Source: Planctomycetaceae bacterium
GTDB taxonomy: Bacteria > Planctomycetota > Planctomycetia > Pirellulales > Pirellulaceae
NCBI GenBank assembly: GCA_007129635.1
Contig: SKVE01000173.1
Location: 1 to 17,828 of the forward strand
Direction: 5' to 3'
Length of the DNA stretch: 17,828 nucleotides
Position 1 is the first letter of the stretch; every line of letters starts with the position of its first letter. A model generated the notes under the pieces. That model had not been told where the DNA came from. It searched no databases and was given only the letters and a program-made list of their open reading frames with translations. This document shows positions 1 to 6,115 of the stretch, in pieces. The position numbers were made by a program, and so were the translations under genes.

Positions 1-457
1 ACAGATGCTGAACCAATTCGTCGTACAATTCGTTTTCGCGATACCAGTAATCCGGATCCGCCTGATTACGGGCACGCACCTGCTCGATCAGTCGATGCTT
101 GTCGCGGACGACCGCGTAAAACGAGACCGGTTGCGTGGCAAGCAGTTTCAGCACGCGGTATCGCACTTCGGGCAGATCGTCCTTGGCGTGGAACATGACC
201 GCCGTTTTCTCTTCCGCCGGCTGCATCGAGGGCACATTTCGGAAGTACGGATCCGTCAGCAATTCGCTGCGGAGCGTTTCCAATTCCTGATGCAGGCGAT
301 CCGGGTCGTCAACCTCCAGTTTGCCGAGCATGAAGTAGTTCGAGCACCCCTTTTGGCCGACAATCGACCGTCGGCGTCGAGCGAATAGGGTAGGATCGCC
401 CGATTCGTCCACGAAGTAATTCAAAATCACGGGTACAGAATCGTCGACGCTGGACAT
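1..457 (-). CDS. DUF3800 domain-containing protein (partial, C-terminus beyond left edge)
   Basis: The minus strand is open from an ATG at 457 to the window edge, giving 152 residues with no stop. The N-terminus has the family hallmark: a hydrophobic strand running into YFVDESGD at residues 14-21, an acidic motif of DUF3800 proteins thought to have an RNase H-like fold. A second family-like block, MFHAKDDLPEVR, lies near residues 88-99. The start codon is 2 bases after the stop of the upstream 90-aa gene, so the two are probably one transcript and translationally coupled. The molecular function of DUF3800 is not established; members are often found in accessory or defence-rich regions. The rest of the gene is outside the window. 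The opposite-strand frame at 5-388 is a shadow of this gene. Confidence 0.82.
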   Translation of the reverse strand, partial: MSSVDDSVPVILNYFVDESGDPTLFARRRRSIVGQKGCSNYFMLGKLEVDDPDRLHQELETLRSELLTDPYFRNVPSMQPAEEKTAVMFHAKDDLPEVRYRVLKLLATQPVSFYAVVRDKHRLIEQVRARNQADPDYWYRENELYDELVQHL

Positions 458-459
458 GG

Positions 460-732
460 CTACCTCGGACGCGTTTTCCGGATGTATTGCGAACCATCGC
501 GTTCCAGCACACCGCGGCGGAGTGCGGTCCGGATAGCTAATTTGAATGCTTCCTGGATGTTTTTGCCAGTGCGACGGAAGCCCAGATGGCGTGCGGCGGC
601 GGTGATGGCTTCATCGCGAGTCCACCACGTGCTGCCCATCGCGGCCATCCGCGCGGCGACTGGGTCACGAACGTCAAACAGCCAAACTTTGTGTTGTTTC
701 GTCCTTGTGAACTTGAAGAAGGGCGAATTCAA
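460..732 (-). CDS. Small winged-helix-like protein (90 aa), partner of the DUF3800 gene
   Basis: This reading frame ends 2 bases before the DUF3800 start. Residues about 37-85 (WTRDEAITAAARHLGF, then RTGKNIQEAFKLAIRTA and RRGVLERDG) look like the small helical/winged-helix module at the C-terminus of DUF3320-type helicase-related proteins. That module typically reads as 'hydrophobic-ARxLGFxRTGxxIxxAhxxAhxxAhRRGxL'. A nucleic-acid-binding or adaptor role is inference. The start is uncertain. The longest frame begins with TTG at 732, directly beside a hairpin repeat and without a clear Shine-Dalgarno. An ATG at 648 would give 62 aa and still keep the whole module. The hairpin next to the 5' end leaves open that the gene has lost its original N-terminus. 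Confidence 0.6.
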   Translation of the reverse strand: MNSPFFKFTRTKQHKVWLFDVRDPVAARMAAMGSTWWTRDEAITAAARHLGFRRTGKNIQEAFKLAIRTALRRGVLERDGSQYIRKTRPR

Positions 733-737
733 AGCCG

Positions 738-771
738 CTAGCCGCCGGTTACATCCAGAACCGGCGGCTAG
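738..771. repeat. Perfect 13-bp inverted repeat (Rhodopirellula-type intergenic hairpin)
   Basis: CTAGCCGCCGGTT at 738-750 is followed by an 8-base spacer and its exact reverse complement AACCGGCGGCTAG at 759-771. It lies immediately upstream of the small minus-strand gene and about 46 bases beyond the end of the degraded gene at 818-1206. From memory, the GCCGCCGGTT core is a recurrent intergenic hairpin in Rhodopirellula-like genomes. It could act as a transcript end or REP-like mobile palindrome. There is no T-run that would make it a classic intrinsic terminator. Confidence 0.75.
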
Positions 772-817
772 TCAACGCGGCCTGTTCATGGTCGCCCGTC
801 CAAGACCTCGGCGACGC

Positions 818-1206
818 TCATGGCAGCGATGGGTGGACGATTTCGCCTCGGGATTGCGCGTCGGTGGCTTCGTACGCACCGTAGAACTCGGAATTGGCGT
901 CCAGCCAAACGATGATGCGGCGGCGTTCCTCGGCGGTCAACTGGACGCCGGAATGTCTTTCGCCCAGAAACTCCGTCCGTTTCGCAGCACGGGGGGCGAA
1001 CTGGCCGGCAACGGTCCGTGCTGTAAGTGGGCGAGGGCCACTGCGGCGCCGACCAGCCGATTTCTCGCCCAGCGCTTCCGTATAGGCAAACAGAATCGTC
1101 CGGCCGTCGAAGGACACAGCGGGACGCAACACGGCTCCGGGGTTCCAGCCGACGCCCAGCCAGACGCCCGTTCTGGACGCGGCTGAGCGGGTGGTTTTGC
1201 GGGATT
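818..1206 (-). pseudogene. Internally deleted remnant of a hydrazine-synthase-alpha-like / PD40-type planctomycete protein
   Basis: The minus-strand frame opens just after a stop at 1205-1207 and ends with TGA at 818-820. The upstream part reads LRPAVSFDGRTILFAY, a beta-propeller-like segment of large planctomycete proteins annotated as hydrazine synthase alpha subunit middle-domain-like. The downstream part reads HSGVQLTAEERRRIIVWLDAN followed by SEFYGAYE, which is the usual C-terminal end of that family. Family proteins carry several hundred residues between or before these blocks; here they lie about 50 residues apart. The nominal GTG start at 1132 has no convincing ribosome site. I read this as a decayed gene keeping an internal piece and the true C-terminus. 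The specific subfamily is uncertain. Confidence 0.6.
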
Positions 1207-1210
1207 ATGT

Positions 1211-1280
1211 GTAGCAGCGAATCGGCGCTCGGCTACGCACAAGTACCGCTTCGACCTTCGTGGAGGGCTACGCTACATCA
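1211..1280. repeat. Imperfect palindromes between two gene remnants
   Basis: GTAGCAGCG (1211-1219), a six-base loop, then CGCT (1226-1229), a 2-base bulge and GCTAC (1232-1236) form an imperfect hairpin. About 5-45 bases further on is a second patch containing CTTCGACCTTCGTGGAGG and GCTACGCTAC. The patch lies exactly between the hydrazine-synthase-like remnant and the SUMF1 remnant. It supplies the TAG stop at 1273-1275 that ends the SUMF1 frame. It resembles dispersed intergenic repeats rather than coding DNA; the copy number elsewhere cannot be judged from this window. Confidence 0.4.
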
Positions 1281-1671
1281 GCCTCCCGTGCATGTCGTAC
1301 AAAGCCCACGCGTTCACGTCCGTCGCGCCCAGATGAAACGGCTTGGTGATCCGTACCGTGTGCTGCGGCTTCTCGTCGGGATTTGCGATCGAATCGCTCT
1401 CCGGCGAGCCCATCTGGAATACGCCCGCCGGAATCAGCACCATTTTCATGCCGATGCTATTGGTCATTTTCACCGGCACGCCCAGGTGTTTGGCCCAAGC
1501 CTCTTGATGCCCTTTGGCTGCCGCCGCATCAAACGGAGCCACGGCCAACGGCGGGGCAGTCGCCTCACCTTTTTCTTCGCCAGCGTCTTGCTCACCGGCT
1601 GACTCGCGGAGCCATTTTGTAAAAAACCGGCGATCTGAACCGATGGGCTGAGCAAGCTTATTTTCGCTCAC
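1273..1671 (-). pseudogene. Internally deleted SUMF1/FGE-sulfatase-domain gene
   Basis: The minus-strand frame has 132 codons from a GTG at 1671. Residues 46-65 (APFDAAAAKGHQEAWAKHLG) and 70-90 (TNSIGMKMVLIPAGVFQMGS) are the normal beginning of the formylglycine-generating-enzyme-like (SUMF1) domain in planctomycetes. ESDSIANPDEKPQHTVRITK follows, as expected. At residue about 116 the sequence jumps to VNAWALYDMHG, which matches the NAWGLYDMHGNVWEW motif normally found more than 100 residues later. It then stops inside the adjacent repeat patch. The domain core and the conserved C-terminal half are missing, so a working product is very unlikely. Confidence 0.75.
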
Positions 1672-1812
1672 GAACCCCAGTTTTTACAAATCCGCGGTGG
1701 TGGCTGGGTGATCTTGCGGGGTTTACGAGAAGGAGGTGTTGAACGCGGCTTCTGGCCGTCCGCAGCACACCCATCATTTCGCCTCGCCCCTGTCGTACAG
1801 TACACTGATGGC

Positions 1813-2025
1813 ATGCGCATCCCACACAGGCAACTGTCGTCTACGGTGCTGCGGGCCGTTGTCGAGGAATTCGTCACCCGTGACGGCACGGATCATTCGT
1901 CGGTCGATCAACGCATTGCCGACGTGATCCGCCAGCTTGACGCGGGCAGTGTCGAACTGCAGTTTGATACCGGGACCGCGACCTGCAACATCCTGCCGTG
2001 CGAGGGGGATCTCGGCAGCCGATGA
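1813..2025 (+). CDS. UPF0270 (YheU) family small protein
   Basis: This frame encodes 70 aa starting MRIPHRQLSSTVLRAVVEEF. It matches the YheU family over nearly its full length: the MxIP start, FVTRDGTDHSS at 20-30 (family FVLREGTDYG), RIADVIRQLDAGSVELQF at 34-51 (family KVADVxRQLxxGEAVLVW) and CNILP at 58-62 (family VNIMP). E. coli YheU is 72 aa and its function is unknown. The frame is open upstream to 1708, but the homology begins exactly at the ATG at 1813, so that start is preferred. There is no strong ribosome site. The last eight residues (CEGDLGSR) do not resemble the family and overlap a GH16 remnant in another frame, so the extreme C-terminus may have been altered by a rearrangement. 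Confidence 0.72.
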   Translation: MRIPHRQLSSTVLRAVVEEFVTRDGTDHSSVDQRIADVIRQLDAGSVELQFDTGTATCNILPCEGDLGSR

Positions 2026-2132
2026 CTACCACGTCTACGGGTTGGACTGGGGCCACGACGACGACGATTTGCCCTCGACATTCAGCTTCGACTACGTGCG
2101 GGCGTGGAAGCAAAAACTACAACCTGAAGGAG
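2015..2132 (+). pseudogene. Remnant of a glycoside hydrolase family 16 gene (C-terminal pieces)
   Basis: In the frame passing through 2018 the sequence reads ADDYHVYGLDWG, the conserved HxYgxxW strand of GH16 laminarinase/agarase-like enzymes. HDDDDLPSTFSFDYVRAWKQ follows almost at once, matching the closing DYVRAW strand of the fold. The intervening family sequence, including the segment reading into the ligand-facing strands, is absent, and no catalytic ExDxxE motif is visible. The frame has no stop at the expected place; a one-base shift gives NLKE and TAA at 2132-2134. The remnant starts inside the end of the YheU gene, and its last bases provide the AAGGAG used by the next gene. Confidence 0.5.
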
Positions 2133-2138
2133 TAACCA

Positions 2139-3011
2139 ATGATCCGCATCAGCATCGCAGTCATCCTGGTAGGTCTGGTAGCCGACACGGCCTGCGGTCA
2201 GCCGGTGGTCGTTGCCCCCGAAGAGACCGACGAGATCCTTGCCAATCCCGGCATGGGCTGGCAGACGTTTCATCGAACCAAGACGCATGACAAGAACCTG
2301 CCGTCCTGGATTCCGTCCACCGTCCACTACGCCCGCTGGGGATGGGGTACGCTGGAGCCACAGCCGGGCGAAATCGACGGCGCTTTCCTGGATGGCATCC
2401 TGAAAGAAACCCGGGAGGCGGGTCAAACTTTGGCCTTTCGAGTCATGTGCAACTCGACTTATCCACGTCAACCATACCATCCCAAGTGGCTGACGGAGAT
2501 CGGAGGAAAGGTTGTCACCACCCGGTATGGTAGCGGACCCGAGTTGGAAGTGCCGGTGCTGGATGATCCGCCGACGCTGGCTGCCCATCTGGATTTCATC
2601 CGCCGTTTGGGAAACCGTTACGATGGTCATCCGGATATCGAACACATCGACTTGGGGACGGTCGGATGGTGGGGCGAATGGCACATGAGCCAATCCTCCA
2701 ACGCCCCGATGCCCGCGCTTGAAACTCAGAAGAAGATCGTCGATGCCTATCTCGCCGCGTTCAAGAAGACGCCGCTGGTCATGTTGATCGGTGGTGGCGA
2801 GATGCGACACGGATTCCCCGCGGCGAACACTTCCGCGGGGATGTCCTTGGTGACGACGCTTCCGGCGCCGATGACGGTCTTCGAGCCGATAGTGACACCG
2901 GGACAGATGATGGCTCCACCGCCGACCCAAACGTCGCAACCAATCTGGATTGGGCGACCAAACTCGTGGGTACGTCGAAGTCTGGCGTTCATCGGGTGGC
3001 TGGCGGCGTAA
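2139..3011 (+). CDS. 3'-truncated DUF4832 / GH42-like beta-galactosidase-related secreted protein (probable pseudogene)
   Basis: The ATG at 2139 follows AAGGAG (2127-2132) by 6 bases. Residues 1-21 look like a signal peptide ending ACGQ. Residues 33-219 match planctomycete glycosidase-like proteins of the DUF4832 type: ILANPGMGWQTFHR (33-46), LEPQPGEID (72-80), AGQTLAFRVMCNSTYP (94-109), DIEHIDLGTVGWWGEWHMS (166-184) and KTPLVMLIGG (210-219). E180 in the GWWGEWH motif is the likely acid/base position by analogy with clan GH-A. After G219 the homology stops abruptly. The remaining 71 codons are simply the antisense of the maa gene. The barrel is thus incomplete and the product is probably inactive or unstable. 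Residue roles are inference. Confidence 0.72.
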   Translation: MIRISIAVILVGLVADTACGQPVVVAPEETDEILANPGMGWQTFHRTKTHDKNLPSWIPSTVHYARWGWGTLEPQPGEIDGAFLDGILKETREAGQTLAFRVMCNSTYPRQPYHPKWLTEIGGKVVTTRYGSGPELEVPVLDDPPTLAAHLDFIRRLGNRYDGHPDIEHIDLGTVGWWGEWHMSQSSNAPMPALETQKKIVDAYLAAFKKTPLVMLIGGGEMRHGFPAANTSAGMSLVTTLPAPMTVFEPIVTPGQMMAPPPTQTSQPIWIGRPNSWVRRSLAFIGWLAA

Positions 3012-3337
3012 AGCTGCACGGCGGGTCCGAAGAACGTGTAGTCTCCGATTTGCACCTCGCACACGTCCAGAACAATGCAATTGAAATTGAAGTAGACACG
3101 CTCGCCCAGATAGATGTTGCTGCCGTAATCACAAAAGAACGGAGGCTGCATCCAGACCGAATCGCCACCGCTTCCGAACAGCTCCATCAAGATGCGACGA
3201 CGTGTTTCCTGCTCTTGCTCACGAGTGGCATTTAATTCGCGGCAGAGATCGCTGGCCCGTTCCCTGGCTTGAACTAATTCGGGGTCGAACGCCTCGTACA
3301 GCTCACCAGCCAGCATCTTTCGTCTTTCGGTTCTCAT
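2747..3337 (-). CDS. maa: Maltose O-acetyltransferase / galactoside acetyltransferase family (LbH)
   Basis: This 196-aa protein belongs to the left-handed beta-helix acetyltransferases (Maa/NodL/LacA), which transfer acetyl from acetyl-CoA to sugar hydroxyls in the cytoplasm. The N-terminal Mac domain is clear (EKM-like RRKMLAGELY at 5-14), followed by CDYGSNIYLGERVYFNFNC (69-87), LDVCEVQIGD (90-99), the catalytic histidine H114 in AASHP, and hexapeptide repeats through GVTIGSKTVIGAGSVVTKDIP (147-167) and GNPCRI (174-179). That is where the E. coli enzyme also ends, within a few residues. The last 17 residues (180-196) are antisense to the truncated DUF4832 gene and unlike the family. The gene is convergent with that gene and overlaps its frame by 265 bases. 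The ATG at 3337 fits the family N-terminus; only a weak ribosome site precedes it. Confidence 0.9.
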   Translation of the reverse strand: MRTERRKMLAGELYEAFDPELVQARERASDLCRELNATREQEQETRRRILMELFGSGGDSVWMQPPFFCDYGSNIYLGERVYFNFNCIVLDVCEVQIGDYTFFGPAVQLYAASHPMNARLRRTHEFGRPIQIGCDVWVGGGAIICPGVTIGSKTVIGAGSVVTKDIPAEVFAAGNPCRISPPPINMTSGVFLNAAR

Positions 3338-3623
3338 CGGCTCGTCCCAAAAACGTCATGGCACTCTGTATGACACAAGACCCACCTTGGCGCCGGGAAC
3401 AACCAACCGCACGCTGCCTACGCAGCTTGGGCACAGGTGTAACGCCGGACCTATTCCGTTCTCGGCCTGTCCCGCCACTGTCCAGCATACGCCAGATCTT
3501 CGTAGCTCCAATCTAGCAGAAAAGTCCCTCTTGATCTATCTTGGACCCTGGTCCAGCTTTGAAGAACCACCTCACCCTGGCTCTCGATACCGCTCGATGA
3601 TATCCTTCTAGAAAGGTCGCACG

Positions 3624-4703
3624 ATGAAAACCTGCATGCTTGCTCTGGTCATCGGACTCTGGTTCCTTGTTGTCCCGTGCGACCTTGCCCGACCGGTGTT
3701 CGGTCAGGAGCCGGTCGCTATTCTCGACGCGCGACTGACCGGGCATATCCACCCGTCGATCTGCCGGACGGATCAGGGCGACTTGCTGGTCGTCTACCAA
3801 GGGATAAACGTCCTGATGTGCACGCGTTCGACGGATCGTGGAGCCTCGTGGACGAAGCCCGAAGCGATCCCACCCACCGCGAAGCGTCCGCAAGGGATTC
3901 GTGAGTCGCTGCAGCGATTCGAAGTCTACCCCGGGACCGCCAGCGTGCTGCCAGATGGACGAATTCTGGTGACTTGGGATTTCATCGCCGATGCGAAACA
4001 GGACGGTGGCTACTACGAGCGGGTGTTGTTGTACACGATGAGTACTGACGGCGGCCGTACCTGGAGCGATCAGCAGATCATCGGGCCGGTCGACGGCAAG
4101 CACTTAGGCGCGATCCGTCACAACGTCTTGCCCTGGAAGGACGGTCGCTGGCTGTTGCCTTTGCGGAGCGGTATCCCACGGCTGTTCGACCCCCAAACCA
4201 GGCAGTTGCAGGACTTTCCGATAAGTAGCCCAGCCAGCGATCCGGCCGCGGATCCGGCCGCTGATCCCGCGTTTCAGCAGATGATCCGAACGGCCAAAGG
4301 GACGTTGCTGGCGATGGGTCGCGAAACACTCCATTCCTCCGATGACGGGCGGACCTGGACCGTGGTCGAGGGTTTTCCGGTGCCCTACGACACGCAGGAC
4401 CAGGACTTCGAAGGGCGATATCTCACGCCACTCGCCGACGGCCGTGTCCTGGTAACGTGGGGCGTAGGCCACCAGAACAGGGGTATCAGGTACAATGTTT
4501 CCCGGGACGACGGCCGGACATGGGGCAGCGACCAAACGTTCGTACTGCTGCCAGAGATGGACGTGATGGCTCGCTACTATTCCGGCAGGACGGTCCAGAT
4601 CGACGCGCATCACGTCGGGACGGTGTTCATGAACCGTAACGGGCTGTTCTTCGTGAACTGGAACCTCAAGAGTCTGGCAGATGTTGAGCTGGATCGTCGA
4701 TAG
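3624..4703 (+). CDS. Secreted BNR/Asp-box (sialidase-family) protein
   Basis: The 359-aa product starts at the ATG at 3624, 7 bases after GAAAGG. Residues 1-28 form a signal peptide (MKTCMLALVIGLWFLVV, cleavage probably after VFGQ). Four Asp boxes with the S-x-D-x-G-x-x-W pattern are visible: 69-76, 140-147, 238-245 and 293-300, indicating a six-bladed propeller like sialidases. An active-site-like Arg-rich strand (IHPSICRTDQGDLL, about 42-55) opens the fold. Exo-sialidase activity is not assured, since many planctomycete members have unknown sugar targets. Residues 206-216 contain DPAADPAADPA encoded by a 12-base tandem repeat (4239-4273), a likely recent loop expansion. It stands alone, with 286 bases before it and 283 after it. 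Confidence 0.82.
   Translation: MKTCMLALVIGLWFLVVPCDLARPVFGQEPVAILDARLTGHIHPSICRTDQGDLLVVYQGINVLMCTRSTDRGASWTKPEAIPPTAKRPQGIRESLQRFEVYPGTASVLPDGRILVTWDFIADAKQDGGYYERVLLYTMSTDGGRTWSDQQIIGPVDGKHLGAIRHNVLPWKDGRWLLPLRSGIPRLFDPQTRQLQDFPISSPASDPAADPAADPAFQQMIRTAKGTLLAMGRETLHSSDDGRTWTVVEGFPVPYDTQDQDFEGRYLTPLADGRVLVTWGVGHQNRGIRYNVSRDDGRTWGSDQTFVLLPEMDVMARYYSGRTVQIDAHHVGTVFMNRNGLFFVNWNLKSLADVELDRR
4239..4273 (+). repeat. 12-bp in-frame tandem repeat in the sialidase-like gene
   Basis: GATCCGGCCGCG, GATCCGGCCGCT and a partial third copy GATCCCGCG follow each other in frame and encode DPAA-DPAA-DPA in an inter-blade loop. Copy number changes would keep the frame, so it is a candidate polymorphic site. 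Confidence 0.8.
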
Positions 4704-4986
4704 CCCAAACGGAAATGATCCCGGATCGCACATTGGCGCAAATGCATGCGATTCCGCTGAGCAGTGCCTCGTTCACTCCCAAGTCACCTTGGCCAGCCAC
4801 TAGCAGAGAAATAGCTCCAGTAATCTGGTGTGATTTGCCGCTGTTTGCCGCTTGCAAACCGATGAGCTTTCCTTTATCACTACGCGTTTTATCGAAGATT
4901 CTTCTCTGGCTGAATGGCTGAGGTTGGTGGTTGCTCAGCGTTAACGTCAACCAACGATTACTCTGGATAACGAGCGGTAGTTTACG
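4704..4986. other. Intergenic stretch before the Mrp operon, with a weak promoter candidate
   Basis: No gene can be supported in these 283 bases. TTGCAA (4852-4857), a 17-base spacer and TATCAC (4875-4880) would be a mediocre sigma70-type promoter pointing into the mrp operon, with a leader of about 100 bases. A minus-strand frame at 4666-4950 contains a protein-like stretch (ITGAISLLVAGQGDLGVNEA) that I cannot assign, so a decayed gene is possible. No terminator hairpin with a T-run is obvious after the sialidase-like gene. Confidence 0.3.
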
Positions 4987-5547
4987 ATGACCAAGTCGCG
5001 ACGCGAATTCGAACCGGCTCGTGGATGGATGGCCGGTCGGCTGGTCTTCTATTCACTTGCTTGGGCGGTGCTCTGGTGGCTGATCAGCGAAGGCGATCCG
5101 GCTTCGTGGCTGGTCGGCTTGCCGACCGTTCTGGCTGCAGCCGCCATTTCCACGTGGCTGGCGCCGCCGTCGGCTTGGCGGTGGACCCTGCGAGGAATCC
5201 CGCGTTTTGTGTGGTATTTCGGTCGATCGTCGATCGAGGGTGGCTTCGACGTCGCATGGCGTGCTGTTCATCCTGGGCTGCCGATCGAACCGGGGATCAT
5301 CGAGTACCGGCTCCGCTTGCCGCGGGGCACCGCACGGGTGTTTTTTGCCAATGCGATCAGCTTGTGTCCGGGAACGGTCAGCATGCGAATGCGCGACGAT
5401 CGACTGCTGATCCACGTCTTGGATATGGGCCAGCCGGTCCACCAGCGACTGGGCGAATTAGAGCGGGTGGTGTCGGTTCTGTTTGGCGTCGAATCGGCAC
5501 TGGACGAACAACCGGCAGCGAGGCGGGCGGCAGGGAGGAACGCATGA
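4987..5547 (+). CDS. mrpE: Na+/H+ antiporter subunit E (MrpE/MnhE; MbhA-like)
   Basis: This 186-aa membrane protein opens the antiporter operon. Two hydrophobic segments near the N-terminus (about 19-34 and 40-58) precede a cytoplasmic domain. That domain carries the family signatures PRFVWYFGRSSIEGGFDVAWR (about 71-91), FFANAISLCPGTVSM (about 118-132, family SLTPGTV) and the short HVLD stretch (about 142-145). MrpE is needed for assembly and full activity of the multi-subunit Mrp Na+(K+)/H+ antiporter but is not itself an antiporter-type channel subunit. The stop overlaps the mrpF start in ATGA. The ribosome site before the ATG is weak (GAGCGG, about 10 bases away), which fits a gene driven from its own leader rather than by coupling. 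Confidence 0.9.
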   Translation: MTKSRREFEPARGWMAGRLVFYSLAWAVLWWLISEGDPASWLVGLPTVLAAAAISTWLAPPSAWRWTLRGIPRFVWYFGRSSIEGGFDVAWRAVHPGLPIEPGIIEYRLRLPRGTARVFFANAISLCPGTVSMRMRDDRLLIHVLDMGQPVHQRLGELERVVSVLFGVESALDEQPAARRAAGRNA

Positions 5548-5816
5548 CCGCCGTCTTGTTAGGATCTGCTGTGTTGTTGCTAGCCGCGTTGTGGGCGGGA
5601 CTGGTGCGTGTAGCGATCGGGCCGTCTACCAGCGACCGGATGTCGGCAGCTCAGTTGATGGGTACCACGTCGGTGTGCATTTTGCTGTTAGTGGCGCGCG
5701 CTTTGGATCGGCCGGCGCTGATCGATGTGGCTCTGGTATTCGGGTTGCTGGCCGCGGTGGCCGTCGTGGCCTTCACCAGATATGGCGGCGAACTCGACAA
5801 GGAGTCCAATCGATGA
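5544..5816 (+). CDS. mrpF: Na+/H+ antiporter subunit F (MrpF/MnhF; MbhB-like)
   Basis: 90 aa with three transmembrane helices (about 3-24, 36-53 and 58-78). Family marks are RVAIGPSTSDRMSAAQLMG (22-40) after helix 1 and the IDVALVFGLLAAVAVVAFTRY helix (60-80) with its conserved membrane Asp (D61). The start ATG overlaps the mrpE stop by four bases, and AGGGAGGAA sits just upstream, so the short start is certain; the frame extends upstream only as a shadow inside mrpE. The subunit lies beside MrpG and MrpE in the complex. Confidence 0.92.
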   Translation: MTAVLLGSAVLLLAALWAGLVRVAIGPSTSDRMSAAQLMGTTSVCILLLVARALDRPALIDVALVFGLLAAVAVVAFTRYGGELDKESNR

Positions 5817-6115
5817 CGTTTTGGGATGGGATCACGGTGGTGCTGGTTGTCGTCGGCGCCTGTTTTTTCGTGGCGGGTAGCTTGGGGATGCTGCGTTTTC
5901 CGGATACCTTCACCCGTCTGCATGCGGCAACCAAAGCGGACAATGTCGGCCTGGGATTCGTCATTCTGGGATTGTTGTTGCAAGCTGATTCGTTTTTCGA
6001 AGGGGTCAAGCTGATCATCATCTGGTTGTTGGTGGCGTTGTCGGGCGCGGCTGCCTGTTATCTGATCGCCCGCGCAACTCTGCAGGACGGCCAGCGGTCG
6101 AGGAGTGGGGCATGA
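5813..6115 (+). CDS. mrpG: Na+/H+ antiporter subunit G (MrpG/MnhG; MbhC-like)
   Basis: 100 aa with three predicted helices. The signature FVAGSLGMLRFPDTFTRLHA (19-38) followed by ATKADNVGLGFVILG (39-53) is the conserved LRxPDxxxRLHAATKADxxG core of MrpG. The ATG overlaps the mrpF stop in ATGA, with AAGGAG 8 bases upstream. It is a small scaffold subunit of the Mrp membrane complex. The frame is open further upstream inside mrpF, but homology starts at this ATG. Confidence 0.92.
   Translation: MTFWDGITVVLVVVGACFFVAGSLGMLRFPDTFTRLHAATKADNVGLGFVILGLLLQADSFFEGVKLIIIWLLVALSGAAACYLIARATLQDGQRSRSGA

Noticed and set aside
482..1242. Long plus-strand frames (for example 482-1186) and minus frame 937-1242
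   Set aside because: Arg/Pro/Ser-rich products with no recognisable motif; they lie opposite or out of frame with the better-supported minus-strand gene and remnant.
2747..3011. Regulatory antisense overlap between the DUF4832 gene and maa
   Set aside because: Both homologies stop at the same point, so the overlap is better explained as a rearrangement scar.
3338..3623. Small ORFs in the maa-sialidase spacer (for example minus 3303-3488)
   Set aside because: No family motif and low-complexity Arg/Ser/Gly composition. The spacer holds only a short GGACC/GGTCC hairpin near 3543 and the ribosome site of the sialidase-like gene.
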